Positions 9,134 through 19,526 are shown, counted from the stretch's first letter. The stretch: DNA of 64,000 nucleotides from Deltaproteobacteria bacterium (GCA_021802645.1 JAJZRO010000009.1:1-64000); one strand, 5' to 3'. A program made the numbers and translations. Notes: a model not told the origin generated them from the sequence alone.

Positions 9134-10441
9134 TTACCGGCGCCCTTTGAAACGGCCAGACTTCATGAAGCCGTCGTAATTCCGCATGATCGTATGGGAC
9201 TCGATCTGTGCCATGGTGTCGATGGCAACGCCAACCACGATCAGAAGCGCGGTGCCGCCAAAATAAAAGGGCACGTTGAATTGCTTGACCAGCACGGTGG
9301 GCAACACGCAGACGGCACTGATATAGATCGCGCCGATCACGGTGAGCCGCACGATAATCTTGTCGATGAACTCCGCCGTCTTCTTGCCGGGCCGCACGCC
9401 GGGGATGAAACCGCCATGTTTCTTAAGATTCTCGGCCACGTCCGTCGGATTAAAGGTCACCGCCGTATAGAAAAAGCAGAAGAAAACGATAAAGCCCACA
9501 TAAATCACGGTATGAGGCAGACTGCCCCAACTGAGCGCCGCGCTCGCCCGCTGTACCCAGTCCACTTTGATGAAATTGCCAATGGTCTGGGGAAACATCA
9601 TGATCGACGAGGCAAAGATCGGCGGAATAACGCCGGACATGTTGATCTTAAGCGGCAGGTGAGACTGCTGGCCACCGTACATCTGCCGCCCGACGATGCG
9701 TTTGGCGTACTGGATTGGAATCCGACGCTGGCCGGTTTCGCAAAAGATGATGAGCCCTACCACCACCGCCACCATGACCAGCATGAGTGGCAGCAGGATG
9801 ACGGCAAGCTCGCCGGCCGTCACCATGCGGAAGGTGTTGGCCAAGGCGGCGGGCATCCGCGCCACGATGCCGGCGAAGATGATCATCGAAATGCCGTTGC
9901 CAATGCCGCGTTCGGTCATCTGCTCGCCGAGCCACATGATGAAGGCGGTGCCAGAGGTGAGCGTCAGCATGGTCAGCAACCGGAAGCCCCAGCCGGCGGC
10001 AATGACGATCGTCTCCCCGGTGGGCGCGGTCATGCTTTCCAAGCCGATGCTGATGAACAGCCCCTGCAACAGGCTGAGCGCCACGGTGGCATAGCGGGTG
10101 TACTGGGTGATTTTATGCCGCCCGGCTTCCCCTTCCTTGGAAAGGGCCTCCAGTTGCGGCACCACCACGGTGAGCAACTGAAAGATAATGGAGGCGCTGA
10201 TGTAGGGCATGATGCCCAGGGAGAAAATCGAAAATTTCTCCAAGGCGCCACCGGAAAACATATTGAACATGTCAAACAGGGTGCCGGCCTTCTGGGCAAA
10301 AAAATTGGCGAGCGCCTCGCCATTGATGCCCGGGGTCGGGATCTGCACGCCGGCCCGATAAACCGCGAGCATCCCCAAGGTAAAGAAGATACGCCGACGT
10401 AGCTCGGGAATATTGGCCGCGTTCTGAACCCCTGCCTTCAT
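9134..10441 (-). CDS. secY: Protein translocase channel subunit SecY
   Basis: SecY is the ten-helix membrane pore through which the Sec system exports or inserts proteins. The 435-residue protein starts MKAGVQNAANIPELRRRI and shows hydrophobic helices separated by the cytoplasmic loops AKRIVGRQMYGGQQSHLPLK and RPGKKTAEFIDKI. The open frame extends 45 codons upstream into rplO, but the ATG at 10441 fits the family N-terminus. It follows rplO by 11 bases as in the spc operon. Confidence 0.97.
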   Translation of the reverse strand: MKAGVQNAANIPELRRRIFFTLGMLAVYRAGVQIPTPGINGEALANFFAQKAGTLFDMFNMFSGGALEKFSIFSLGIMPYISASIIFQLLTVVVPQLEALSKEGEAGRHKITQYTRYATVALSLLQGLFISIGLESMTAPTGETIVIAAGWGFRLLTMLTLTSGTAFIMWLGEQMTERGIGNGISMIIFAGIVARMPAALANTFRMVTAGELAVILLPLMLVMVAVVVGLIIFCETGQRRIPIQYAKRIVGRQMYGGQQSHLPLKINMSGVIPPIFASSIMMFPQTIGNFIKVDWVQRASAALSWGSLPHTVIYVGFIVFFCFFYTAVTFNPTDVAENLKKHGGFIPGVRPGKKTAEFIDKIIVRLTVIGAIYISAVCVLPTVLVKQFNVPFYFGGTALLIVVGVAIDTMAQIESHTIMRNYDGFMKSGRFKGRR

Positions 10442-10452
10442 GGACGACTTTC

Positions 10453-10893
10453 CTATGCCTCGACCTTGCCGCCGGCCGCTTCGATCTTCTGCCGGGCAGC
10501 ATCGCTCACTTTGTCGAGTGCCACGGTCAGGGCGTTTTTGATTTCGCCATTGCCGAGCAACTTGACCAGTTCGCACTTCTTGGACACCAGACCCGCCTCA
10601 AGCAACGCCTGACGATCCACTTTGGTGCCGGCGGCGAAGCGCTCCAGATCCTCGACATTGACAATGGCGTATTGTTTGCGGAAGGGATTAGTGAAACCGC
10701 GCTTCGGCAACCGCCGCTGGAGCGGCATCTGTCCGCCCTCAAAGCCCACCTTGATGCCGCTGCCGGAACGGGACTTGTAGCCCTTCATGCCGCGACCGGC
10801 CTGTTTGCCCTGGCCGGTGCCCTGGCCACGGCCGACCCGCTTCTTCTGCTTCTTGGCGCCGGGATGCGGCGAGAGATTGCTCAGTGTCAGCAT
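10453..10893 (-). CDS. rplO: 50S ribosomal protein L15
   Basis: L15 is a late-assembly large-subunit protein. It has 146 residues, starting with LTLSNLSPHPGAKKQKKRVG and a glycine-rich basic segment GRGMKGYKSRSG. The FEGGQMPLQRRLPKRGF motif is typical. The start lies two bases after the rpmD stop. Confidence 0.97.
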   Translation of the reverse strand: MLTLSNLSPHPGAKKQKKRVGRGQGTGQGKQAGRGMKGYKSRSGSGIKVGFEGGQMPLQRRLPKRGFTNPFRKQYAIVNVEDLERFAAGTKVDRQALLEAGLVSKKCELVKLLGNGEIKNALTVALDKVSDAARQKIEAAGGKVEA

Positions 10894-10895
10894 AG

Positions 10896-11078
10896 TTATT
10901 CCTCCACCACCACCAGGTGCCGGACTTTCTCGATCATGCCCCGGATGGCCGGGGTGTCCTTACGAATAATCGTCTTGTTGGTTCTGGTCAGGCCGAGGCC
11001 CACCAGGGTATCTCGTACCGGCTTCGGACTGCCGATCACGCTTTTCTTCAGGGTCAACTTGAGCTCTTTTGTTGCCAT
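10896..11078 (-). CDS. rpmD: 50S ribosomal protein L30
   Basis: This 60-residue protein contains LKLTLKKSVIGSPKPVRDTL and VGLGLTRTNKTIIRKDTPAI, the signature of bacterial L30. It is placed between rpsE and rplO in the spc operon order. Confidence 0.96.
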   Translation of the reverse strand: MATKELKLTLKKSVIGSPKPVRDTLVGLGLTRTNKTIIRKDTPAIRGMIEKVRHLVVVEE

Positions 11079-11158
11079 TGCTCTTCCTCAAGTGCGTCTA
11101 CATTCAGTGGTCTGCCCGTAGCCAGACCGTTCGGATGCCGCCCGTTGCCGGGTCGGCG

Positions 11159-11665
11159 TTATGCCATGATTTCCTGCAGCTTGCGGCCCCGACGGGCGGC
11201 AATCTGCTCGGGGGTCCGCAGCCGGCGCAAGGCATCCAGCGTTGCCTTCACCATGTTGTGGGGATTATGCGAGCCGAGGCACTTGGTCAGGATGTTGTGC
11301 ACCCCTGCGGCCTCCAGCACCGCCCGCACCGGACCACCGGCGATGACACCGGTACCGGCAGTGGCCGGCTTCAACAGAACCTGGCCGGCGCCAAACTTGC
11401 CCATGATCTCATGGGGGATGCTGACTTCGGTAATGGCCACCGTCTTCATGTCCTTGCGGGCCTTTTCTACCCCTTTGCGGATCGCTTCGGGCACCTGGTT
11501 GGCCTTGCCGAGGCCGTAGCCCACCCGGCCTTTGCCATCGCCAACCACCACGATGGCACTGAAGTTGAAACGACGACCGCCTTTGACTACTTTGGCCGTC
11601 CGGTTGATGAAGACGATCTTTTCGATCAATTGATCATCGGTGCTGCTGCTCTTGAAGTCTGCCAA
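11159..11665 (-). CDS. rpsE: 30S ribosomal protein S5
   Basis: S5 helps form the mRNA entry site and affects decoding accuracy. The 168 residues include [36 protein letters not shown] and [11 protein letters not shown], all standard. The start appears to be TTG at 11665, with GGGTG about six bases upstream; no ATG or GTG fits the conserved N-terminus better. Confidence 0.95.
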   Translation of the reverse strand: MADFKSSSTDDQLIEKIVFINRTAKVVKGGRRFNFSAIVVVGDGKGRVGYGLGKANQVPEAIRKGVEKARKDMKTVAITEVSIPHEIMGKFGAGQVLLKPATAGTGVIAGGPVRAVLEAAGVHNILTKCLGSHNPHNMVKATLDALRRLRTPEQIAARRGRKLQEIMA

Positions 11666-11714
11666 GGTTACACCCCTGAAGTACGTATTTCAGTCTGTTG
11701 CGCGCTGCGGCCGT

Positions 11715-12080
11715 TTAGAAATCCAGCCCGCCTTCGCGGGCGCCATCGGACAGGGCCTTCACCCGACCGTGGTAGATATAGCCCCCGCGGTCAAACACCA
11801 CCTTCTGCACACCCTTGGCCTTGGCCAATTCGGCGAGTTTCAGGCCCACCTGCTTAGCCACCGCCGTCTTGCCCTTGGCGTCGCCGCGGTCGAAGTTCTT
11901 GCTGACCGTGGACAACGCGACAATGGTCCGGCCGGCGGCATCGTCAATGATCTGGCCGTAGATATGCTTGGCGCTCTTAAAAACGCGCAACCGCGGCCGT
12001 TCAGGGGTCCCGGCGATCTTCTTCCGGATTCGCTTCACCCGCTTCTGCCGTGCCAAAAGTGTCGGATCTGTCTTGCTCAT
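11715..12080 (-). CDS. rplR: 50S ribosomal protein L18
   Basis: L18 binds 5S rRNA with L5. The protein has 121 residues with [35 protein letters not shown] and the C-terminal [20 protein letters not shown]. The ATG start fits the family. Positioned between rplF and rpsE. Confidence 0.96.
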   Translation of the reverse strand: MSKTDPTLLARQKRVKRIRKKIAGTPERPRLRVFKSAKHIYGQIIDDAAGRTIVALSTVSKNFDRGDAKGKTAVAKQVGLKLAELAKAKGVQKVVFDRGGYIYHGRVKALSDGAREGGLDF

Positions 12081-12119
12081 TGCTCGTGCCTATTTCGTCA
12101 AGCGTTATTCAAGCCGCGA

Positions 12120-12659
12120 CTACTTCTTCGAAGCCGCCTTGCCAGCCTTACGGGCGATGTACTCGCCTTCGTAACGGATGCCTTTGCCCTTGTAAGGCTC
12201 CGGCATGCGGATCGACCGGATCTTCGCGGCGGTCAGGCCGAGAATCTCCTTGTCGATGGACTGTAGCGTGATATTGGTCTTATCCACTACGGCAGCCACC
12301 CCTTGCGGCAGCGGGAAATCCACCGGGTTGGAGTAACCGACGTTCAGCGAAAGGGCCTTGCCTTTCAGCTCGGCGCGATACCCGACGCCCTCGATGACCA
12401 GTTTCTTCTCAAAACCCTTCACCACCCCAACGATCATGTTATTGATCAGGGTACGGGTCAGACCGGTGAACGCCCGGCTGCGCTGGCTGTTATCCTTGGC
12501 CGAAACCCGAATAACGCCGTCCGCCTGCTCCAGAGCGATTTCCGGACGCACCACACGCTCCAAGCTGCCCTTGGGGCCGGTCACCTTGACCTGGGTCCCC
12601 TTGATATCGACCTTCACACCATTCGGGACGGTGATCGGTTGTTTGCCAATTCTCGACAT
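12120..12659 (-). CDS. rplF: 50S ribosomal protein L6
   Basis: L6 lies near the factor-binding site of the large subunit. The protein is 179 residues from MSRIGKQPITVPNGVKVDI, with the second repeat and the terminal motif PEPYKGKGIRYEGE. A longer open frame exists, but the extra 25 residues overlap rpsH and are not conserved. Confidence 0.96.
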   Translation of the reverse strand: MSRIGKQPITVPNGVKVDIKGTQVKVTGPKGSLERVVRPEIALEQADGVIRVSAKDNSQRSRAFTGLTRTLINNMIVGVVKGFEKKLVIEGVGYRAELKGKALSLNVGYSNPVDFPLPQGVAAVVDKTNITLQSIDKEILGLTAAKIRSIRMPEPYKGKGIRYEGEYIARKAGKAASKK

Positions 12660-12690
12660 GACCTTACTCCACTTCTCGCTCGGTTCGTAA

Positions 12691-13089
12691 TTACCACACT
12701 TCACACAGCAGCTCGCCGCCGAGCCGCTGTTCACGGGCTTCCCGATCGGTCAGGATACCCTTGGAAGTGGAAATGATCGCAATACCCAGACCGCTCATCA
12801 CCTTCGGAATCTGGTCGTGCTTCACATAGATCCGGCGGCCCGGCTTGCTGATCCGACGCAACCCGTTGATGACCGGCTCGCGCCGGCTGTCATATCGCAT
12901 CGCGATACGCAAAACACCTTGCGCATCGTCCTTGACGACCTCATAGTCAGTAATAAAGCCCTCACGTTTCAGGATCGCCACCACACCGGATTTGATCTTG
13001 GAAAGCGGCACCTCGACGCTCTCGTGCTTGACCATGCCGGCATTGCGAATCCTGGTCAACAGATCGGCCAAAGGATCACTCATCGCCAT
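12691..13089 (-). CDS. rpsH: 30S ribosomal protein S8
   Basis: S8 binds the central domain of 16S rRNA and in several bacteria represses the spc operon. The 132-residue protein contains [14 protein letters not shown] near the start and [20 protein letters not shown] at the end. Of two neighbouring ATGs, the one at 13089 has AAGGAG eight bases upstream and is chosen; the next is two codons later. Confidence 0.96.
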   Translation of the reverse strand: MAMSDPLADLLTRIRNAGMVKHESVEVPLSKIKSGVVAILKREGFITDYEVVKDDAQGVLRIAMRYDSRREPVINGLRRISKPGRRIYVKHDQIPKVMSGLGIAIISTSKGILTDREAREQRLGGELLCEVW

Positions 13090-13148
13090 TGTTGTTGCTC
13101 CTTACTCGTTGAATACGATGTGATATCCGTTCGTTTGCCAAGCCCGGC

Positions 13149-13334
13149 TTACCAGCTGGACTTGGTCACCCCGGCGATCTCGCCCTTCGATGCCAGGTTT
13201 CTGAAGCAGATACGGCATACGCCGAATTTGCGGAAATAGGCCCGTGGCCGGCCACAGAGCCCGCAACGGTTATAGCCGCGCACCGAAAATTTCGGTTTCC
13301 GATTACACTTTGCGATCATCGACTTCTTAGCCAA
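13149..13334 (-). CDS. rpsN: 30S ribosomal protein S14, type Z (zinc-binding)
   Basis: The short 61-residue S14 has two CxxC pairs, CGLC and CRIC, that bind zinc in the 30S head. The sequence [18 protein letters not shown] and the end GVTKSSW are typical. The start is TTG at 13334, with GGAGG five bases upstream and no other candidate. It follows rplE as in the spc operon. Confidence 0.96.
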   Translation of the reverse strand: MAKKSMIAKCNRKPKFSVRGYNRCGLCGRPRAYFRKFGVCRICFRNLASKGEIAGVTKSSW

Positions 13335-13355
13335 GACGTCCTCCCTGCCCTTGTA

Positions 13356-13895
13356 TTACTTACGGAAGGGCATGCCCATTGCCCGCAAGAGAAACCGGCC
13401 TTCCTCATCGGTCTTGGCCGTGGTGGTGATGGCAATGTTCAATCCCTTAATCTTGTCGATCTTGTCGTAGTCAATCTCCGGGAAGATGATGTGTTCCTTG
13501 ATCCCCAGAGAGTAATTGCCGCGGCCGTCGAAGGCCTTGAGCGAAATCCCGCGGAAGTCGCGCACTCGCGGCAGCGCGATGTGCACCAGCTTGGCGAGGA
13601 AATCGTACATCCGGTCGCCGCGCAGGGTCACCCGGCAGCCGATGGGCATGCCTTCGCGCAGTTTGAAGGTAGCGATGGACTTCTTCGCCCGGGTCACCAC
13701 CGACTTCTGGCCGGCAATGAGGGTCAGTTCAGTGTTGGCGGAATCGACGATCTTCGGATTCTGCACCGCCTCGCCCAACCCCATGTTGAGCACGATCTTT
13801 TCAATCTTTGGAACCTCCATGATGTTCTTATAGCCGAACTCCTTCATGAGTTGCGGCACACATTCATTGAGGTACTGTTCTTTCATCCCAGCCAT
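13356..13895 (-). CDS. rplE: 50S ribosomal protein L5
   Basis: L5 binds 5S rRNA and contacts P-site tRNA. The 179-residue sequence has [20 protein letters not shown], the [18 protein letters not shown] loop and the C-terminal [18 protein letters not shown]. Two ATGs (13895 and 13886) could start it; the first is used here. Confidence 0.96.
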   Translation of the reverse strand: MAGMKEQYLNECVPQLMKEFGYKNIMEVPKIEKIVLNMGLGEAVQNPKIVDSANTELTLIAGQKSVVTRAKKSIATFKLREGMPIGCRVTLRGDRMYDFLAKLVHIALPRVRDFRGISLKAFDGRGNYSLGIKEHIIFPEIDYDKIDKIKGLNIAITTTAKTDEEGRFLLRAMGMPFRK

Positions 13896-13913
13896 ATCGC
13901 CTCCAAACCAGCA

Positions 13914-14255
13914 CTAGGCCTTGGCTTCCACGGATTCGTTGCACTTCTTGCACACGCGAACCCTGGTGCCGTCTTCCAATGTCTTGTTGCCCACCCTGAC
14001 CGTCTTCGAACACTTCGGGCAGATCAGCATCAGGTTGGAAAGATCCACCGACGCCTCCTTCTCGATGATGCCGCCCTGCTGATTGAGCGCACTCGGCTTA
14101 GTGTGGCGCTTGATGATGTTGATCTTCTCCACCACCGCCCGGTTGTGCGCCCGATCAATCTTAATGATCTTGCCGACCCGACCCTTGTCCTTGCCGGTGG
14201 TCACCTCGACCCGATCGTTCAGTTTCAGATGACACGTTTGCTTCTGCATGGCCAT
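13914..14255 (-). CDS. rplX: 50S ribosomal protein L24 with a CxxC/CxxC tail
   Basis: L24 starts 50S assembly. The KOW segment NDRVEVTTGKDKGRVGKI is near the N-terminus of this 113-residue protein. The C-terminal third adds Cys79-x2-Cys82 and Cys102-x2-Cys105, a likely zinc knuckle absent from E. coli L24 but common in many other bacteria. It lies between rplN and rplE. Confidence 0.95.
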   Translation of the reverse strand: MAMQKQTCHLKLNDRVEVTTGKDKGRVGKIIKIDRAHNRAVVEKINIIKRHTKPSALNQQGGIIEKEASVDLSNLMLICPKCSKTVRVGNKTLEDGTRVRVCKKCNESVEAKA

Positions 14256-14276
14256 AGCCTCTTTCTGCTCGAAACC

Positions 14277-14645
14277 CTACAGCACTTCGGGTGCGAGGGA
14301 GATTATCTTCATGTAGCCTTTGGGCCGCAACTCGCGGGCCACCGGCCCGAAGATACGAGTGCCGATGGGCTCACCGGCATTGTTAATCAAGACGGCGGAG
14401 TTGTCATCGAAACGGACCGAGGTCGCATCCGAACGATGGAGTTCCTTGGTGGTCCGGACTACCACGGCCTTGACCACGTCGCCCTTCTTGACCTTGGCGT
14501 TGGGGATCGCCTCCTTGACGGAGACCACGATCACATCGCCAATGCGCGCATAGCGCCGTCTGGTGCCACCAAGCACCCGAATACACATCACCTTTCTGGC
14601 GCCAGAATTGTCGGCCACATTCAATACGGTTTCAGTCTGTATCAT
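14277..14645 (-). CDS. rplN: 50S ribosomal protein L14
   Basis: L14 sits at the subunit interface. The 122-residue protein matches the family throughout: [20 protein letters not shown] at the start, [13 protein letters not shown] in the middle, and [20 protein letters not shown] at the end. It is the first gene of the spc block. Confidence 0.97.
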   Translation of the reverse strand: MIQTETVLNVADNSGARKVMCIRVLGGTRRRYARIGDVIVVSVKEAIPNAKVKKGDVVKAVVVRTTKELHRSDATSVRFDDNSAVLINNAGEPIGTRIFGPVARELRPKGYMKIISLAPEVL

Positions 14646-14700
14646 TGCCTCACCCGCTGACTAAGCAACTCGCTCATTAAAGAGAGCGAAAACCCTCTCG

Positions 14701-14961
14701 TTAAACCGCCTTTTCGATGATCTCGCGCACCCGCCACCGCTTCTGCTTGCTGAGCGGACGGCACTCCTCGATCAACACCCGGTCGCCGATGTTGCAGATG
14801 TTTTCCGGATCATGGGCCATATATTTCACCCGGCGGCGGATATATTTGCCGTACAAACCATGCTTGATCAGCAGGTCGGTCTGGACCACGGCACTCTTGT
14901 CCATCTTGTTGCTGATTACCAGACCAATCCTGGTCTTCTTGGACTTCTTTGTCTCGCTCAT
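14701..14961 (-). CDS. rpsQ: 30S ribosomal protein S17
   Basis: S17 binds 16S rRNA early in assembly. The 86-residue form starts [20 protein letters not shown] and includes [19 protein letters not shown] and [13 protein letters not shown]. The ATG at 14961 has AGGA eight bases upstream; a GTG-type start five codons earlier is possible but less likely. Last gene of the S10 block. Confidence 0.95.
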   Translation of the reverse strand: MSETKKSKKTRIGLVISNKMDKSAVVQTDLLIKHGLYGKYIRRRVKYMAHDPENICNIGDRVLIEECRPLSKQKRWRVREIIEKAV

Positions 14962-15010
14962 CTGCGTTCCTACCAAGTTGGGGATAGATCTTCACTCATT
15001 GGTTGGCGAA

Positions 15011-15202
15011 CTACTGCTCGCGCGCGGCGTGCAGCAGAGTCTTGATGCGGGCAATGTCCTTGCGCAGGGCCCGCATCTTGGCCGTATTTTCCAAGGGTCT
15101 GATGCTGTGCTGAAACTTGAGCTTGAACAGCTCCTCGGACAGGGCCTTGGCCTTGGCCGCCAGCTCCTCATTGCCCATTGCGCGGATTTCTTTCATTTTC
15201 AT
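15011..15202 (-). CDS. rpmC: 50S ribosomal protein L29
   Basis: L29 lies near the exit tunnel, beside L23. The 63-residue helical protein has the core [20 protein letters not shown] and the end [15 protein letters not shown]. Its ATG overlaps the rplP stop by four bases (ATGA), implying translational coupling. A second ATG two codons in may be the true start. Confidence 0.94.
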   Translation of the reverse strand: MKMKEIRAMGNEELAAKAKALSEELFKLKFQHSIRPLENTAKMRALRKDIARIKTLLHAAREQ

Positions 15203-15615
15203 AACGTGCTACCCAACTCGACGATTTTAGTCGGAAACGGAAGCTTGTTGCCAGCCAGCCGCAGAGCCTCCTTGGCGACCTCGGGTTCGACTCCCGCCAG
15301 CTCGTAAAGAATCCGGCCGGGCTTGATAACGGCCACCCAGCCTTCCGGCGCACCCTTGCCGCTACCCATCCGGGTTTCCGCCGGCTTCTTGGTGAAGGGC
15401 TTATCGGGGAAGATGCGGATCCACATCTGGCCGCCGCGCTTGACGGTCCGGCTGATGGTGATACGCGCGGCCTCGATCTGCTGAGCGGTCATCTTGCCGC
15501 AGCTCAGCGCCTTCAGGCCGTATTCGCCAAAGGCGATGGAGGAGCCACGATGGGCTGCGCCACGCATCCGGCCTTTCATTACCTTTCTATACTTTACCTT
15601 CTTGGGACTCAGCAT
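15199..15615 (-). CDS. rplP: 50S ribosomal protein L16
   Basis: L16 helps position A-site tRNA. The 138-residue sequence begins [19 protein letters not shown] and includes [20 protein letters not shown] and [20 protein letters not shown], all canonical. It lies between rpsC and rpmC. Confidence 0.97.
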   Translation of the reverse strand: MLSPKKVKYRKVMKGRMRGAAHRGSSIAFGEYGLKALSCGKMTAQQIEAARITISRTVKRGGQMWIRIFPDKPFTKKPAETRMGSGKGAPEGWVAVIKPGRILYELAGVEPEVAKEALRLAGNKLPFPTKIVELGSTL

Positions 15616-15688
15616 ATCGCTACCTAATCCGTCTCGATTATCTCCGGCGCGGCCTCAGAAAGTGCGACCTGCCGGCGTTGTTCCTCGT

Positions 15689-16339
15689 TTATTCCGCAGC
15701 GACCAGATCCTGATCGCTCAGTACCTCGCCCTTGAATACCCACACCTTCACACCGATGATGCCATAGGTGGTCTTGGCCTCGGCAAAACCGTAATCGATG
15801 TCTGCCCGGAGGGTGTGCAGGGGGACGCGACCCTCGCGATACCATTCGCGACGGGACATCTCGGCCCCACCAAGCCGACCGGAACAGGCGATTTTAATGC
15901 CCTGGGCGCCAAATTTCAAAGCCATGTTCACCGATTTCTTCATGGCACGGCGGAAGGCGACGCGGCGCTCAAGTTGTTGGGCCACGCTCTCGGCCACCAG
16001 CTGCGCATCGGCCTCGGGACGACGAACCTCCTGGATGTCGAGCAGACACTCACGGCCGGTGCGGCGTTCGAGATCACCCTTCAATACCTCGATTTCGGAA
16101 CCCTTCTTGCCGATGATGATGCCCGGCCGGGCGGTATGCAGCTTGACGCGGATCTTCTCGCCGGTGCGGGCGATCTGGATCTTCGACACGCCGGCATGGT
16201 AGAGCCGCTCTTTCAGGTACTTGCGAAGCGCTTGATCCTCGAGGAAATACTTGGCGTATTCCTTGTCCGCATACCACACCGAATCCCAGGTGCGGATAAC
16301 GTTCAGCCGTAAACCAACTGGATTGACTTTCTGGCCCAA
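15689..16339 (-). CDS. rpsC: 30S ribosomal protein S3
   Basis: S3 lines the mRNA entry tunnel. The 216-residue protein starts [19 protein letters not shown] after a TTG codon. It contains the KH-domain [18 protein letters not shown] and the C-terminal [25 protein letters not shown] sits six bases before the TTG; there is no ATG alternative. Confidence 0.96.
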   Translation of the reverse strand: MGQKVNPVGLRLNVIRTWDSVWYADKEYAKYFLEDQALRKYLKERLYHAGVSKIQIARTGEKIRVKLHTARPGIIIGKKGSEIEVLKGDLERRTGRECLLDIQEVRRPEADAQLVAESVAQQLERRVAFRRAMKKSVNMALKFGAQGIKIACSGRLGGAEMSRREWYREGRVPLHTLRADIDYGFAEAKTTYGIIGVKVWVFKGEVLSDQDLVAAE

Positions 16340-16395
16340 AATCTTCCTCCATTCACAAAATAGTGTGGCCTCGCCGCCACCGTCGAACGTTGTCT

Positions 16396-16728
16396 TTATT
16401 GTTCGTCCAGGATCACAGTGATGTGACTGGTCCGTTTCAAAATCCGACCGGCACGGCCCATGGGCATCGGCCGAATCCGCTTGAGCATCGCGCCGCCATC
16501 CACGTAAATCGTCTTCACATAGAGCGTATCCACGTCAATGGTCTCGTTCCGGCTGGCATTGGCCACCGCCGATTCGATGATCTTCTTGAGGATACGCGCA
16601 CCCTTCTTCGGCATGAACCGCAGGGTATTGAGGGCGTCCTCGACCCGCTTCCCCCGCACCATGTCGGCGACCAATCGGGCCTTCTGGGGAGAGATCCTAA
16701 TCTGTCGCGCAAGCGCTTTTGCTTCCAT
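16396..16728 (-). CDS. rplV: 50S ribosomal protein L22
   Basis: L22 lines the nascent-peptide exit tunnel and its beta-hairpin reaches the macrolide site. The 110 residues contain [20 protein letters not shown] and the hairpin region [20 protein letters not shown]. It has no insertion in the hairpin of the kind known to give macrolide resistance. Confidence 0.96.
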   Translation of the reverse strand: MEAKALARQIRISPQKARLVADMVRGKRVEDALNTLRFMPKKGARILKKIIESAVANASRNETIDVDTLYVKTIYVDGGAMLKRIRPMPMGRAGRILKRTSHITVILDEQ

Positions 16729-16772
16729 CGCTCAGCTACTCCTTATGCCGTAATCACACCACAACGGGCTGA

Positions 16773-17042
16773 CTATTTTTTCTTGTCGGTCCCGTGACCA
16801 TGGTAGGTCCGGGTGGGGGAGAACTCGCCCAGCTTGTGGCCCACCATATTCTCGGTGACGTAGACCGGGATGAATTTCTTGCCGTTATGGACAGCAAAGG
16901 TCAGACCAATCATCTCCGGCACGATGTCGGAGCGGCGGGACCAGGTCTGGATGACCTTGCGTGACCCTTCTTCCTTGGCCTTCAAGACCTTCTGCATCAG
17001 ATGGTCATCAACAAAAGGCCCTTTCTTGATCGAGCGTGCCAT
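16773..17042 (-). CDS. rpsS: 30S ribosomal protein S19
   Basis: S19 is in the 30S head and pairs with S13. The 89-residue protein begins [19 protein letters not shown] and holds [20 protein letters not shown] and [20 protein letters not shown]. It sits between rplB and rplV. Confidence 0.97.
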   Translation of the reverse strand: MARSIKKGPFVDDHLMQKVLKAKEEGSRKVIQTWSRRSDIVPEMIGLTFAVHNGKKFIPVYVTENMVGHKLGEFSPTRTYHGHGTDKKK

Positions 17043-17058
17043 GTGTACTATCCCCTAC

Positions 17059-17880
17059 TTAGGATCTCTTTTTAACAATATCTTTGTCCGAGCTCTTGCG
17101 GCCACGGGTCTTGAAACCCTTGGTCGGCATACCCCACGGTGAACAGGGGTGACGCCCACCGGAACTGCGGCCCTCACCACCACCCATCGGATGGTCAAGG
17201 GGGTTCATGGCAACACCGCGAACCTTGGGGCGACGTCCCTTCCAGCGGTTACGGCCAGCCTTGCCGATGCTCTCGCTCTCGTGCTCGAGGTTGCCGACCT
17301 GGCCGATGCTCGCGCGGCAGCTCTTGTGGAAGCGGCGCACCTCGCCGGAGGGGAGCTTCACCAGCACATGGTCCCCTTCCTTGGCCATCAGCTGGGCCGA
17401 ACCGCCGGCGCTCCGCACCAGTTGGCCACCCTTGCCGATCTTCATCTCGACATTGTGGATAATGCTGCCAAGCGGCATGTTGCCCATGGGCAGGCAATTA
17501 CCCGGCTTGATATCGACCTGCTCACCAGCCACGACCGTGTCCCCCACCTTGATGCCGTTCGGCGAGAGGATATACCGCTTCTCGCCATCCACGTAGTGGA
17601 GCAGGGCGATATTGGCGGTACGGTTCGGATCGTATTCAATCGCCGCGACCGTGGCGGGAATGTCCACCTTGTCGCGCTTGAAATCGATCATACGGTACTT
17701 CTGCTTGTGGCCGCCGCCCAGATGACGGGAAGTCACCCGGCCAAGATTGTTGCGGCCGCCCGACTTGTTCAGTATCCGGACCAGACCCTTAACCGGTCTC
17801 TCCTTGGAAAGATCGTCGCGGACGATGGTCACCAGCGTCCGCTGTCCCGGTGATGTTGGCTTATAGGTTTTTAATGCCAT
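17059..17880 (-). CDS. rplB: 50S ribosomal protein L2
   Basis: L2 is a primary 23S rRNA binder needed for peptidyl transfer. It has the standard length of 273 residues. The C-terminal [20 protein letters not shown] carries the conserved histidine region, and [14 protein letters not shown] marks the N-terminal OB fold. Confidence 0.97.
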   Translation of the reverse strand: MALKTYKPTSPGQRTLVTIVRDDLSKERPVKGLVRILNKSGGRNNLGRVTSRHLGGGHKQKYRMIDFKRDKVDIPATVAAIEYDPNRTANIALLHYVDGEKRYILSPNGIKVGDTVVAGEQVDIKPGNCLPMGNMPLGSIIHNVEMKIGKGGQLVRSAGGSAQLMAKEGDHVLVKLPSGEVRRFHKSCRASIGQVGNLEHESESIGKAGRNRWKGRRPKVRGVAMNPLDHPMGGGEGRSSGGRHPCSPWGMPTKGFKTRGRKSSDKDIVKKRS

Positions 17881-17946
17881 TTGGAACCCCGATTGCTATG
17901 TTGCAGAATATTTCCGACAGAATGGTCGCGCCGATCAACGAGCCGA

Positions 17947-18234
17947 TTACAGCTCACCGACAAAATCAACCTTGCTGCCTTCTGCCAAGGTTACAATTGC
18001 CTTCTTCCAGTCTGAGGCCTGCCCGACATGGAGGCCCATCCGCTTATCCTTGCCGAGCACGTTGGCGGTCCGCACCTTTGCAACTTTCACGTTGAAAAGA
18101 CCTTCCACCGCCAACTTGATCTCGTTCTTATTGGCACGGGGGTCAACCCGCAGCACAATCTGGTTGTGTGCCTCCTGCAGACCCATGCCCTTCTCGGTGA
18201 GGCGCGGCTTCTTGATTACCTCATAGATGTTCAT
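17947..18234 (-). CDS. rplW: 50S ribosomal protein L23
   Basis: L23 at the tunnel exit is the docking site for trigger factor and SRP. The 95 residues start MNIYEVIKKPRLTEKGMGLQ and include FRVDPRANKNEIK-like RVDPRANKNEIKLAVEGLF. The ATG overlaps the rplD stop (ATGA). Confidence 0.95.
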   Translation of the reverse strand: MNIYEVIKKPRLTEKGMGLQEAHNQIVLRVDPRANKNEIKLAVEGLFNVKVAKVRTANVLGKDKRMGLHVGQASDWKKAIVTLAEGSKVDFVGEL

Positions 18235-18854
18235 GACAATAACCTCTTTTCCAGTTGGCCAATGGAGGGCTGCAGCAGGACGATATGCTTGTGCAGAAGG
18301 ATGTCATAGACATTGAGTCCGGCCGCCGGCAATACCTTGAAGCCCGGCACATTGCGGGAGGAGCGCTCCAGCGCATCGATCCGTTCCGGGGTGACAATCA
18401 GGGCGTTGTCGATGGCAAAGGCATCCATCACGCTCAGGAATTTCTTGGTTTTGATCTCATCCAAGGTGAAATTGTCGAGCACCACCATGAGGTTGTCGCT
18501 GAAGCGGGAGCTCAAGGCCATGCGCAGACCAAGCTGCCGGACCTTGCGCGGCATCTTGTAGCTATAGCTGCGCGGGGTCGGCCCAAACACCGTGCCACCG
18601 CCACGCCACAGGGGCGAACGGCGGTTACCGGAGCGAGCCCGGCCGGTGCCCTTCTGCTTCCACGGCTTCTTGCCACTGCCGCTCACGTCGGAACGGGTCT
18701 TGGTGCAGGCATTGCCGGAGCGCCGATTCGCGCGCTGCATCTGGACAATATCATGGAGGAGGTGCGCATTCACCTCAACCCCGAAGAGGGCGTCATTCAA
18801 CTCGACGTCGCCCACCTTCTCTTTGTTGATGTTATAGACTTGCGTTACGGCCAT
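18231..18854 (-). CDS. rplD: 50S ribosomal protein L4
   Basis: L4 lines the exit tunnel and in gammaproteobacteria represses the S10 operon; whether it does so here is unknown. The 207-residue protein has the long tunnel loop with GSGKKPWKQKGTGRARSGN and WRGGGTVFGPTPRSYSYKMP. It follows rplC by 42 bases. Confidence 0.96.
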   Translation of the reverse strand: MAVTQVYNINKEKVGDVELNDALFGVEVNAHLLHDIVQMQRANRRSGNACTKTRSDVSGSGKKPWKQKGTGRARSGNRRSPLWRGGGTVFGPTPRSYSYKMPRKVRQLGLRMALSSRFSDNLMVVLDNFTLDEIKTKKFLSVMDAFAIDNALIVTPERIDALERSSRNVPGFKVLPAAGLNVYDILLHKHIVLLQPSIGQLEKRLLS

Positions 18855-18896
18855 GAGAGGGTACCCCCAAGTGCAAAAGCGAATTCTCTTCGTTCG

Positions 18897-19526
18897 CTAC
18901 TTTGTGAAAATCTGGATCAGGCCCTGATTGGCGCCGGGCACGCCGCCCTTGACGATCACGACATTCTGCTCGGGACGCACATCGATGACCATGCAGTTCT
19001 TCTTGGTCACCAGATTGGTGCCCATGTGACCAGGCAGACGCTTGCCCTTGATAACCCGGCTCGGCCAAGCACTACAACCGATGGAACCCGGCGCCCGGTG
19101 GAACATGGAACCGTGGGTGGCGCGACCGCCCTTGAAGCCGTGCCGACGCACAACACCCTGGAAACCGCGGCCCTTGGTGGCGGCCTGGATATCCACCAGA
19201 TCGCCGGCCTTGAAGAGGTCGGTCACCATAATTTCCTGACCCACTTCGTACTGGCTCGGATCGGCCACCCGGAACTCCCGGATATGCTGGAAGCCGCCCT
19301 TGGCAGCCGCCTTGACATGACCGGCCATCGGCTTGGTCAGCCGGGACTCCTTGCGGGCCCCGAAGCCGAGCTGGATGGCATTGTACCCTTCCTTGTCAAC
19401 GGTCTTTTTCTGGAGAACCACGCAGGGACCGGTTTCGATCACCGTGACCGGAACCATATCACCGCGTTCCGTGTACACGCGGCTCATGCCGACCTTTTTC
19501 CCCATCAAACCCATTGTTTTAGGCAT
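18897..19526 (-). CDS. rplC: 50S ribosomal protein L3
   Basis: L3 starts 50S assembly and lies near the peptidyl-transferase centre. The 209-residue sequence has MGLMGKKVGMSRVYTERGDM and the central extension GFQGVVRRHGFKGGRATHGS, with the conserved GSIGCSAWPSRVIKGKRLPG that follows. Confidence 0.97.
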   Translation of the reverse strand: MPKTMGLMGKKVGMSRVYTERGDMVPVTVIETGPCVVLQKKTVDKEGYNAIQLGFGARKESRLTKPMAGHVKAAAKGGFQHIREFRVADPSQYEVGQEIMVTDLFKAGDLVDIQAATKGRGFQGVVRRHGFKGGRATHGSMFHRAPGSIGCSAWPSRVIKGKRLPGHMGTNLVTKKNCMVIDVRPEQNVVIVKGGVPGANQGLIQIFTK